NCBI GenBank assembly: GCA_964463485.1
Contig: CAYXDO010000046.1
Coordinates: 1-64,000, forward strand
Source: CAYXDO01 sp964463485
Lineage (GTDB): Bacteria; Myxococcota; Kuafuiibacteriia; Kuafuiibacteriales; Kuafuiibacteriaceae
DNA length: 64,000 nucleotides
Reading direction: 5' to 3'
The notes beneath the pieces were generated by a model. That model did no database searches. It was not told the origin of the DNA and saw nothing but the letters and a program-made list of their open reading frames with translations. Made by a program: the position numbers and the translations under genes. Shown in pieces: positions 52,972-60,896 of the stretch; the first letter of the stretch is position 1, and each line of letters begins with the position of its first letter.

Positions 52972-55362
52972 GTGGAGAGCCCGGTCCCTTTCGGTCGCTA
53001 TCTCCTGCTCGAACGCGTTGCGGTCGGCGGAATGGCGGAGGTCTACAAGGCCAAAGCCTTCGGCGTCGAAGGCTTCGAGCGCCTCGTCGCCATCAAGAGA
53101 ATCCTCCCGAACATGTCCGAGGACGCGGATTTCATCCGGATGTTCATCGACGAAGCGCGGATCGCTTCACACCTGACGCACCAGAACATCGTTCAAATCT
53201 ACGAGCTCGGAAAACACGAAGGCATCTACTTCATCGCGATGGAGTACGTCGGGGGGCGCGACCTGCGGCTGCTCCTCGATCTCTTCAAGAAGAACCGCCG
53301 CGTCATGGACGAGCCCATGGCCTGCTTCGTTCTCGCGCGGCTGTGCGAGGCGCTCGACTACGCCCATCGAAAGCGCGACCCGCGAGGCAAAGACCTCGGC
53401 ATCATCCATCGTGATGTGTCTCCCCAGAACGTGCTCGTGTCGTACGAGGGCGAGATCAAGCTGTGCGACTTCGGAATTGCCAAGGCGATCGTCCAATCCA
53501 CGCGCACGCAGGTCGGAGTTCTCAAGGGCAAGTTTGCGTATATGTCGCCCGAGCAAGTGCGGGGACGACCGATCGATCGCCGCAGCGACTTGTTCGCGCT
53601 CGGCGTGATCTTCTACGAGATGCTCACGGGGGAGCGGCTCTTCCTCGGCGACAACGATTACGCGACGCTACAGGCTGTAAGGAACGCAAAGGTCACTCCG
53701 CTGACTCAGGTGAACGCGTCGCTGTCGCCCGAGCTCGAGGAGATCGCGATGCGGCTGCTCGCCAAGGAACCGGAGCAGCGATACACCTGGGCGACCGAGG
53801 TCCTCGAAGATCTCCACGCCTACTTCGCGAGAAACGCTACGTTCTTTCATTCGCATCACCTCCGCCAATTCATGCAGGAGACTTTTGCGAAGGAGATCGA
53901 CGTCGAGAACGCCAAGCTCGATGCCTTTCTCGAGCTTCGGCACCCCGGAGTCTCCGAGGAGCCCTCGCAGCTTCCGGAGCCCGAGCCCGTCCTACCGTCC
54001 GTTCACGACCATCAGCACCAGCAGATCGCCGCCGAAGGGACTGTCGCGCAGTTTGGGCCGGAGGGCACGGCGGAGGGCGAGGACTCCGAGCCGATCGCAG
54101 CGGAGAGCCTTCTCGCACCAGACGGTGGCGACACCGGGAACCTTGCGTCTCGCGCTCCATTCGACGAAGCCACACCCGATCAGGATCCTTACGACGAACG
54201 GACGCCGTTCGAAGAGAGTCGAAACCTCGACGCTACGGAGCCCGTCGCCGAAGCGACGAAGGCCGGAGTCGTCCTCGAAGCGAGCGAGCTCGAGGACCTC
54301 GACAGCGAGCAAGGTGCTGCAGCTCTAGCGGATCGGCTCGAGAAGTTTGCCTCGCTCGATCACGAGGGTGAGACACTCGACGTCGAGAGTCAGGAAGCTC
54401 ATCGCGCTTCGAAGGTGGTTCTCGAGGCCGAGCGAAAGAAGATCGTCCCGATCGCCAAGCCGAATTCCGCGCCCGCCTCGAACGTCATCGTGAACCTCGA
54501 CAGCGTCGCGCCCGCCGTGCCGAGGGCTCGATCGACCTCGTTTCGTGCGAGCGCGAAGGAGCGAGACCCGTCTCCTGCGCGGGCGCCTCGTACGCCGGAC
54601 TTCGAGGAGTTCACGGATTCGCCGACCATCAACGCGGACTCCGATTCTTTCGGCGCGGATGGAGCGACCATCGAGGGGGTCACGAGCGGCCTGTTGTCGG
54701 ACGCGCAGACGATGCGACCCGCCGAGGTCGCGGTCCCTTCCGTGCGACGAGGAGACGCTATTCCTGTGGCCGAGCCGTCGCGATCCCAGGAACGTCGATC
54801 CTCATTGTCCCGCGGGGGTGCGCCGCGTGTAGCCGTGGAGATATCGAAGGGCGCGCGACCTCCGTCGGCGGTCGTAGAAGGTTCGCGCGCTCCGTCTCTC
54901 GTCGAGCGCGGAGATGGTTCGCGATCGCCGTCGCTCGTGGAGAGAGCAGACGCGAGCTTGGCGGAGCCCGTTGCGTCGACCACGTCGGCCGGCGCGATCG
55001 TGGTGGCTCAAGACGCCGCGCGGGCGTCGCTCGTCACGAAGCTCGGGATGCTCGCGGGCGCGCTCATCTTGGTGGCCGGCGGAATGGCGGCGGCCGTACT
55101 GGCGCTAAGCGAGCCGATGCTGTTGGTGGACACGTCGGTCGCGGTCCCCGAGATCGGGCTGCGCGTCGACGGCGCCGAGGTGGTCACGGCCAAGCCGCCG
55201 ATCAAGCGGAAGATCGCGCTCGGTGAGCACACCGTGGAGGTGTTGGTTCCGGGCCAGCCCGCTCACGCTCAATCCGTCGCGATCACCGCGCGGCGCACGT
55301 ACACCCTCACGGTGCCCGTCATGGAGACGAAGACGAGCACGCCTTCGAAAGGACTTCCGTGA
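52972..55362 (+). CDS. Ser/Thr protein kinase with membrane anchor
   Basis: A 796-residue myxobacterial-type kinase. The glycine loop is AVGGMAEVYKA, with Lys42 in AIKRIL. The catalytic loop is HRDVSPQN (Asp148), with DFG at 166-168 and YMSPEQVRGRPIDRRSD. A long acidic and Ser/Arg-rich region (about 310-680) is probably disordered and may be phosphorylated. A membrane segment lies near 687-713 (LAGALILVAGGMAAAVLAL). The short exterior domain (VPEIGLRVDGAEV, KRKIALGEHTVEVLVPGQ) is PEGA-like and could bind surface sugar or peptide. The GTG at 52972 precedes SPVPFGRYLLL. The stop overlaps the zinc-ribbon gene start. Confidence 0.92.
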   Translation: MESPVPFGRYLLLERVAVGGMAEVYKAKAFGVEGFERLVAIKRILPNMSEDADFIRMFIDEARIASHLTHQNIVQIYELGKHEGIYFIAMEYVGGRDLRLLLDLFKKNRRVMDEPMACFVLARLCEALDYAHRKRDPRGKDLGIIHRDVSPQNVLVSYEGEIKLCDFGIAKAIVQSTRTQVGVLKGKFAYMSPEQVRGRPIDRRSDLFALGVIFYEMLTGERLFLGDNDYATLQAVRNAKVTPLTQVNASLSPELEEIAMRLLAKEPEQRYTWATEVLEDLHAYFARNATFFHSHHLRQFMQETFAKEIDVENAKLDAFLELRHPGVSEEPSQLPEPEPVLPSVHDHQHQQIAAEGTVAQFGPEGTAEGEDSEPIAAESLLAPDGGDTGNLASRAPFDEATPDQDPYDERTPFEESRNLDATEPVAEATKAGVVLEASELEDLDSEQGAAALADRLEKFASLDHEGETLDVESQEAHRASKVVLEAERKKIVPIAKPNSAPASNVIVNLDSVAPAVPRARSTSFRASAKERDPSPARAPRTPDFEEFTDSPTINADSDSFGADGATIEGVTSGLLSDAQTMRPAEVAVPSVRRGDAIPVAEPSRSQERRSSLSRGGAPRVAVEISKGARPPSAVVEGSRAPSLVERGDGSRSPSLVERADASLAEPVASTTSAGAIVVAQDAARASLVTKLGMLAGALILVAGGMAAAVLALSEPMLLVDTSVAVPEIGLRVDGAEVVTAKPPIKRKIALGEHTVEVLVPGQPAHAQSVAITARRTYTLTVPVMETKTSTPSKGLP

Positions 55363-55595
55363 AAAAAGCAGGCGGATTCGACGAGGACGACGACGAGTTC
55401 GGAGAGAAGAAGGGTCCGGCCGGTCCGAAGAAGCGAAAGAAGTTCACCGAATTCGAGTGTCCAGACTGCATGGCCAACAACCCGTACGGCGATGGATTCA
55501 AGGTCGGCGACGAAGTGCAGTGCCTCTACTGCACCAAGCTTTGGCGCGTGAAGTCGGGCGCCGCCGAAGACAGCTTTCGCCTCATCGAGGCCTGA
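55359..55595 (+). CDS. small zinc-ribbon protein
   Basis: A 78-residue protein with CPDC and CLYC knuckles separated by 17 residues (ECPDCMANNPYGDG to VQCLYCTKLWRV), a classic zinc ribbon. The first 28 residues are acidic then basic and probably disordered. The GTG start overlaps the kinase stop (GTGA), so it is translated with the kinase and may be its substrate, adaptor or regulator. No homologue can be named. Confidence 0.75.
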   Translation: MKKAGGFDEDDDEFGEKKGPAGPKKRKKFTEFECPDCMANNPYGDGFKVGDEVQCLYCTKLWRVKSGAAEDSFRLIEA

Positions 55596-55663
55596 GCTTT
55601 CGCGACGACTATCGACAAAGTGCGGATCAAATTCGGTCGCCGTCGAAGTAGCATGGCTCCTTC

Positions 55664-56794
55664 ATGCGAGCTCTCTTCGCAGCTCTTGCCCTCGCATCCG
55701 CGCTCAACGCATGCGACGACAGCGGCTCCACGACTCACCCCGACGCCACGACGAGCGACGACGTCAAGATCGCGCCCGACTCGGGCCATGATGCCGGCTT
55801 CATCGACGCCGAAGAGCCTGTCGATCTGGGAGCGCCGGATACCGGCGTGGTCGACACCTCGAGCTTCGAGCCCGGCGCCTTCGTCGAGGTGCCCGAAGGT
55901 CGCGTGACCATCGGCGCGACGTTCGCCAACGCAAAGACCGCGATCGGCATGCCTACGCGTATGAGCACAGGCTCAGGCACCGGCACGCCGCGAAGCTACG
56001 AGTGGGACCTGAGCTCTGGAGCTCGCTTGGTGATCTGGTTCGCCGACACGGACCTGTCCCAGGGTGCGGTCGAAGACACCGACAAGGTCCTCTGGATCGC
56101 CGTCGAAGGCAATTTCAGCGGAAAGAGCGGTTCCGGCGTCGGGATCGGGTCGACCAAACAACAGGCCCGCGCCGCTTTTGGAACGGCGGATCGATCCGCG
56201 CCGGTGACCGATCCCCCGGGTACCGTCGACGCCTGGTACACACGCGGGCTGCTCGCCGCTTACGGCAGCAACGATCAGGTTCGAACGATCACGGTCACCC
56301 GCGCGTACTTGCGCGCTCCCGACGCGCTCATCGACATCCCGGGAGGCCGAGTCGATTTTCCACCTTCGATCAACGGAGGCGCGATCCGAGGCAGCACACC
56401 CGATGAGGTTCGAACGGTCCTTGGCGAACCGGACGGTCAAGGAACCGTGTCGCCCGCCGGAACCACGCTGCTCGCCTGGAGCTATGCTTTCGTCGGCATA
56501 GAGGTCTTTTTCGCCGACGTGCTCGGCAACGACAAAGCCGCGTTCATCACGCTGCACACGCCTTACTACGGGCTGACCGGCGGCGGAGTCGGCATCGGGA
56601 GCACGCGAGCGGAGCTCGAGACGTACCTCTCGTCGGCAGGCTTCGACGCGGGTCGAGCGACCTCGGCGAGCCCCGATCTGTTTTGTTACGTAAACAATGC
56701 GACGCAGCGCGGTCTCGCGGCGACCTTCAGCAGCGCCAATCCTTCGCTCGTCACGACGCTGAACGTCGGCTTTCCGGCGTCGGCCTGTCGTTAG
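55664..56794 (+). CDS. lipoprotein with repeated GIGST-type domains
   Basis: A 376-residue exported lipoprotein. The signal ends in LNAC. A low-complexity DAGF/DTGVVDTS linker (about 20-65) leads to two similar halves, each ending in a GVGIGST unit (GVGIGSTKQQARAAFGTAD; GVGIGSTRAELETYL). This pattern, a short strand-turn followed by a helix and then a predicted FGxxD, resembles SmpA/BamE-like or stalk-type repeats. PDALIDIPGGRVDFPPSINGGAIRGSTPDEVRTVLGEPDG begins the second half. Its role is unknown; it is probably a surface or periplasmic binding protein. Confidence 0.68.
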   Translation: MRALFAALALASALNACDDSGSTTHPDATTSDDVKIAPDSGHDAGFIDAEEPVDLGAPDTGVVDTSSFEPGAFVEVPEGRVTIGATFANAKTAIGMPTRMSTGSGTGTPRSYEWDLSSGARLVIWFADTDLSQGAVEDTDKVLWIAVEGNFSGKSGSGVGIGSTKQQARAAFGTADRSAPVTDPPGTVDAWYTRGLLAAYGSNDQVRTITVTRAYLRAPDALIDIPGGRVDFPPSINGGAIRGSTPDEVRTVLGEPDGQGTVSPAGTTLLAWSYAFVGIEVFFADVLGNDKAAFITLHTPYYGLTGGGVGIGSTRAELETYLSSAGFDAGRATSASPDLFCYVNNATQRGLAATFSSANPSLVTTLNVGFPASACR

Positions 56795-56865
56795 ATCCCG
56801 GATTTTCTCCTTCTCCAAAGTCGCCGATCGATCGGGCGGGAGCTCGGCACGCCCAACCTGCTCGA

Positions 56866-59349
56866 CTAACGATCCAGCACCGCTCGAAGGCGCCCCAGCG
56901 GTCCTCCGATGAGTTGAAATTCACCGCAGTCTGCGAACGCCGTGATCTCGTGGGTAAGAATCGTCAGCTCACCCTGGCGCCGTAAGAAAGTCATGCCCCC
57001 AGCGTACGAGCGTAAGGGCCCATCTCCGGCGATCCAAGACGGCGCCGGGTTGAGCCGAGTCACGAGCTCAAAGCCGGGGCTGGATGCTCGCCCGAGCCTC
57101 CCGTTTTCGGCTCGGACGGTCAGGACTCTTTGAAAGTCGAGAGTGTCCATTTGGAGCGATCGAAACCGCCTCTCGTTGACGGTGAGCGTCACCTCGTCCG
57201 GGGCCGTCGCGAGCGCGGAAACGACGCGGAGCTCCACTTTGAGCGCGCCTGGCTCGTCCTCGGCGTCCAGAGCCGACAGCCAACTCGGCTCCACTCGAAA
57301 TCCTTCATGAGTTGGCGTTACGCGCGCGAAAGTCTCCCGGCCGAAGAGCCAGGCAACTCCGCCCGACGTCGTGATGCCCTGAAAACTCATCGAAACGGCG
57401 CCCTCGGCCTCGATGGTGGCGGGATATTCCGTCGAGGACCCTCTACGTACTTCGGCTACTCGGCCATCTTCGAAGCCCAGCAGCGCGCGCCCCGGAAAGA
57501 CCTCCGCACCCGCCACGGCCAGACCCGAAAGGACGATCGGCGCCTCGAGGGGTCTGAGCCGCTCGTCGAGCCACACGAGCTGAGACACGCCTTGGGTCGC
57601 TGTGACTGTTGCCAAACCCAGCTCGGTCGAGAACGCCAAAAGGGGCCGACCAGTCCACGCGGCCGCGAGCCGAGTTACTTCGAGCTCGCCGCACGAAACG
57701 CCGCGTGCGGGCCGGACGACGTACGCGCCCTCTGACCACAGCGCGGCGCAGCCCCCGCCGGGCAATTGTGTCAAGGCCAGGATCGACTCCCAAACCGGCT
57801 CGCTGGCGGCCAACAGCGGCACGAAAGGCGATGAGTCTCCGGCTCGGGCGAAGAGTCCGCCCGCTCCGCCCACCACGACCGGCCATGTGCCGAAGCGGTC
57901 GGCGAGGCGCGTGGCTGGTTCGGAAAGCTCAGGCCAGGGCTCACGCCCCGCGCCCACGCTTTGCCACGTGCCGCGGACCGCACCGTCGGCGTCGAGTTGG
58001 TGCAGCTGTCCCGCGGCCGAGAGGTAGTAGGTCGTCGACCCTACGCGCGCGAAGGAACCTCTGCACGAGTCACTGACCGCAAACAACTCGGTGGGCTCGC
58101 TGAGTGACGATCCGCTCAGCTCGGAGGTGACGACGACTCCCATTGGCCCTTCTGGGCCCGTCAAACAGGCAAACAGTCGGGGTCCAACGGAGCTCAGCTG
58201 GCGGGCTTCGAGCGTCGAAGAGACGCTTTGCCATTGCCCGCAGGTGAGTCGACCCGCGCCGTCACGGAGCACGAAGTGCGGCCCTGGACCGACGGACGCC
58301 AGGAATGTCGCACTCAGCTGAGTAACCGACAGAGCGGTGCTGCCGAAGCGAATGAAATCGCAGTCACCTTCGGCGTCCCGCAGATCGACGGGCCGACAGC
58401 TGGGCCCGCGCTCGCACTCGACCACCGCGGGAAACTGATTGGCCCCACCGGCCAACGCGGTCCACCCGGCCGTCGATGACCAGGTGCCCTCGACGGCGTC
58501 GAGCTCTGCGGCGACCGGAGTCCGAGCTCCCGAGTCGAGATCGACACCTTCGACGAACGTCGATGCTCCAAAGGGTTGAATTGCGACGAGCACGTGTGAC
58601 TCGCCGAGGGGTGCCAACCGCGAAACCAAGCCGTTCGGAATGGGCCACTTCCTCAGCTCGTCGCCGTCGAGCACGGTGATTTCGTTGGGAGCCGCTCCGA
58701 CGATCCCTCCGCCAGGGAGCGCGGTCACTGCGGAGAACAAGTCAGGCGCCTCGGCGGGCTCGAGGGCGCACGTCACGTACTCTTGCCCGCGACTCGAGGT
58801 GGAGCCTTCGAGCGGCGCCTCGCACTCGCCCGCGAAATCGAAGACCACGCTCGCTCGCACGCTTCGAGTCCGGGCAGGGTCAGGCGCCACGGCGGACAAT
58901 TCGCCGTCGCGAATCGAATACACCTCGGGTACCAGAAAGTCGGGGAGAATACATCGCGCGCCGGCGTGGGCCAACAGAGGGTTCGAGGTCAGCGAAGGAC
59001 AGCGGGCGCACGAGCCCTCCGGAAGTGGCGCGGAAGCCAGAGCGACCGAGACCGTGCCCGGCCCCATCGAAAACGGCGCGCCGTCGGAACCCAGGAAATG
59101 TTCCGAGCTGAGCTCGAAGGTGAAGAGGTCGTCGCCGTCCTCGAGCTCCAGCGCCAGCGGCCCCTCCCCGAAAGAGCCCTCCCCGAAAGAGCCCTCCCCG
59201 AAAGAGAGCTGCGCCTGACTCACGAGGCCCTGGGAACTGACGCGCGCGAGCACGGTGGGTCCGTCGAGCCGAAGGGTCTCGCGAGCTCCGCAACCCGCAA
59301 CCAGCGCGGCGACGAAGCATCGAGCTCGCACTCCAGAGATCGGAACCAC
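56866..59349 (-). CDS. large unknown lipoprotein, probable beta-propeller
   Basis: An 827-residue exported protein. A short signal ends in LVAGC. After a GEGSF repeat (about 47-66) it is almost entirely short beta strands with Gly/Trp turns. Recurring phrases such as LPGGGIVGAAPNE, GGAGGLFARAGD and PGGGCAALWSEG suggest a propeller or WD-like surface protein. It has about 15 cysteines, many in pairs (CEAPL, CARCP), so disulfides are likely. The first start is a GTG at 59349. There is no enzyme motif. It is convergent with the preceding lipoprotein gene. Confidence 0.65.
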   Translation of the reverse strand: MVPISGVRARCFVAALVAGCGARETLRLDGPTVLARVSSQGLVSQAQLSFGEGSFGEGSFGEGPLALELEDGDDLFTFELSSEHFLGSDGAPFSMGPGTVSVALASAPLPEGSCARCPSLTSNPLLAHAGARCILPDFLVPEVYSIRDGELSAVAPDPARTRSVRASVVFDFAGECEAPLEGSTSSRGQEYVTCALEPAEAPDLFSAVTALPGGGIVGAAPNEITVLDGDELRKWPIPNGLVSRLAPLGESHVLVAIQPFGASTFVEGVDLDSGARTPVAAELDAVEGTWSSTAGWTALAGGANQFPAVVECERGPSCRPVDLRDAEGDCDFIRFGSTALSVTQLSATFLASVGPGPHFVLRDGAGRLTCGQWQSVSSTLEARQLSSVGPRLFACLTGPEGPMGVVVTSELSGSSLSEPTELFAVSDSCRGSFARVGSTTYYLSAAGQLHQLDADGAVRGTWQSVGAGREPWPELSEPATRLADRFGTWPVVVGGAGGLFARAGDSSPFVPLLAASEPVWESILALTQLPGGGCAALWSEGAYVVRPARGVSCGELEVTRLAAAWTGRPLLAFSTELGLATVTATQGVSQLVWLDERLRPLEAPIVLSGLAVAGAEVFPGRALLGFEDGRVAEVRRGSSTEYPATIEAEGAVSMSFQGITTSGGVAWLFGRETFARVTPTHEGFRVEPSWLSALDAEDEPGALKVELRVVSALATAPDEVTLTVNERRFRSLQMDTLDFQRVLTVRAENGRLGRASSPGFELVTRLNPAPSWIAGDGPLRSYAGGMTFLRRQGELTILTHEITAFADCGEFQLIGGPLGRLRAVLDR
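59162..59206. repeat. 15-base tandem repeat inside a lipoprotein gene
   Basis: Three perfect copies of ccctccccgaaagag, in frame on the minus strand, giving GEGSF-type repeats close to the N terminus of the 827-residue lipoprotein. Confidence 0.9.
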
Positions 59350-59441
59350 GTCGAGCCACGGCGGGCAACCGGAATGTCCGCGAAACGTCGAGGCGTGGGA
59401 GTCCGGGCCCGGGCCGGCTGGATGAACTCATCAGGGGTGGG

Positions 59442-60185
59442 TCAGGGATCTGATTTCTTCCGTGGATCGACCTCCGGCACCTTGGCCTTCGCGGCTTCGC
59501 CGGTCATGGGTACGAACATCACCGGGATGATCGATTTTCGGACGAGCTCGGCGGCCGTTCTTTCGATCAAGATGAGCTCCTGATCGGACGATCCCACCGG
59601 AATCACCAATCGACCGCCAACAGCGAGCTGATCGACGAGTGGCTGCGGGACCATGGATGGCGCCGCCGTCACCAGGATGACGTCGAACGGAGCCTCCTTC
59701 GGGAGGCCGCGATAACCGTCGCCCGTGATCACCGTGACGTTCGAGTAGCCGAGCGCGGCGAGATCTTTGCGTGCTCTGTCCGCGAGCTCCGGGACGATTT
59801 CGATGGAATGGACCGACCTGACGAGCTTCGAGAGCACCGCGGCTTGGTATCCAGACCCCGTTCCGATCTCGAGGGCCTTCGACTTGGAAGTGGGTCGAGC
59901 GAGCTCGGTCATGATTGCGACAATGTAGGGCTGGGAGATGGTCTGGTCCGACCCGATGGGTAGCGGTCGGTCCGAGTACGCCAGGGATCTGTATTCCGCC
60001 GGTACGAACAGGTGACGAGGCGTCTTTCGCAGGGCGTCGAGGACTCGCGCATCGGTGATGCCTCGGGTCTCGATGGTTCGGACCATGAGCTCGCGCGCCG
60101 CAATCGTTTCTTTGGATTCTGCGGGTTCAGGACCGGCGATCGACGACCACGAGGTCAAGACGAGGGGCAGGAAGCTAAACCTCAT
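59442..60185 (-). CDS. pcm: exported protein-L-isoaspartate O-methyltransferase
   Basis: A 247-residue PIMT that methylates isoaspartyl residues so that damaged proteins can revert. The family motifs are all visible: PRHLFVPAEYRSLAYSDRPLPIGSDQTISQPYIVAIM, LEIGTGSGYQAAVLSKL (SAM site), VHSIEIVPELA, ITGDGYRG, and FDVILVTAA with QLAVGGRLVIPVG. It begins with a typical signal peptide (MRFSFLPLVLTSWSSIAG), implying export. The ATG at 60185 is chosen for that reason; an upstream ATG at 60215 would mask it. How SAM reaches the periplasm is unknown. Confidence 0.86.
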   Translation of the reverse strand: MRFSFLPLVLTSWSSIAGPEPAESKETIAARELMVRTIETRGITDARVLDALRKTPRHLFVPAEYRSLAYSDRPLPIGSDQTISQPYIVAIMTELARPTSKSKALEIGTGSGYQAAVLSKLVRSVHSIEIVPELADRARKDLAALGYSNVTVITGDGYRGLPKEAPFDVILVTAAPSMVPQPLVDQLAVGGRLVIPVGSSDQELILIERTAAELVRKSIIPVMFVPMTGEAAKAKVPEVDPRKKSDP

Positions 60186-60275
60186 GATGAATTCTAAAAT
60201 CCGGGCTCTCGGCAATCAACTCATCCGACGATCCGCCATGAAGAAACATCTGCGCATCGCTTGCGCGCCAGTCGA

Positions 60276-60320
60276 TTGACATCCTGATCGCATCCTCGCT
60301 AGCATCCTCATCTGGGATGC
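60276..60320 (+). promoter_or_regulatory. promoter and operator of the mazEF-like operon
   Basis: A perfect TTGACA at 60276-60281 is followed after 18 bases by TAGCAT (60300-60305). Overlapping this, gcatcc (60302-60307) and ggatgc (60315-60320) are inverted repeats covering the start codon at 60317. catcct is repeated three times nearby. This fits a promoter repressed by its own antitoxin; the operator role is inferred. Confidence 0.55.
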
Positions 60321-60550
60321 CGCTGGAGCGAATCAACCTCAATGTAACGACCGAGATGCGACGCCAGATTCGGGCGATCGCGAAGCGCACCCGAAAGACC
60401 GAGTCGGAGGCCGCGCGGGAGCTTCTGTCCATGGCGCTGGAGCAGACTCGACGGCAGCAGTTTTACGAGAGCGTCGCCGACGGCATGACGTCCGAGGTTC
60501 GCAGACACATGATTGCGCTGGCGCGCGCCCTCGAGGAGCTCGATGACTGA
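60317..60550 (+). CDS. mazE: MazE-like antitoxin (ribbon-helix-helix)
   Basis: A 77-residue protein. The N-terminal strand RINLNVTTEMRRQIRAIAKR, then TESEAARELLSMALEQ, is a ribbon-helix-helix DNA-binding head. The C-terminal helix (SEVRRHMIALARALEELDD) would bind and block the toxin. It overlaps the MazF-like gene by eight bases. It probably represses the operon through the inverted repeat at its start. Confidence 0.82.
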   Translation: MPLERINLNVTTEMRRQIRAIAKRTRKTESEAARELLSMALEQTRRQQFYESVADGMTSEVRRHMIALARALEELDD

Positions 60551-60881
60551 GCGGGGAGACGTCTTGCAGTTGCAGCGCAAGATTGGATTTGCGGAGGGGG
60601 AGTCGCTTCGAATGGTCGTAGTGCAGAGCACGCCGCTCAACTCGATCCTGCCCACCATCGTGGTCGTGCCTCTCGACGCCCACTCCGACGGGCTCGCAAG
60701 GCTGCCATTGGTCGTGCCAATCTCGGCGCGGGAGTGCGGATCGACCCACGACCAACTGGCATTTCCTAGTCACGTTCGGGTCGTGGCCACCGACAGGTTC
60801 TCGCCCGGACGGGTCGGTAGGCTCGAACCGTCCTCGCTCAGTACGCTCGACGATCGTCTCCGGCTCGTTTTGGGTTTGTGA
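60543..60881 (+). CDS. mazF: MazF/PemK-like toxin
   Basis: A 112-residue protein of the MazF/PemK/CcdB fold. It begins RGDVLQL, then RMVVVQSTPLNSILPTIVVVPL, PLVVPI and VRVVATDRF, and ends in LSTLDDRLRLVLGL, the usual arrangement of an endoribonuclease that cuts mRNA. The family Arg of RGD is in place. The ATG at 60543 is inside the antitoxin gene end. With the antitoxin intact this looks like a working type II module, unlike the broken vapBC at 12976. Confidence 0.8.
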   Translation: MTERGDVLQLQRKIGFAEGESLRMVVVQSTPLNSILPTIVVVPLDAHSDGLARLPLVVPISARECGSTHDQLAFPSHVRVVATDRFSPGRVGRLEPSSLSTLDDRLRLVLGL

Positions 60882-60896
60882 CGAGGTTTGCCGACC

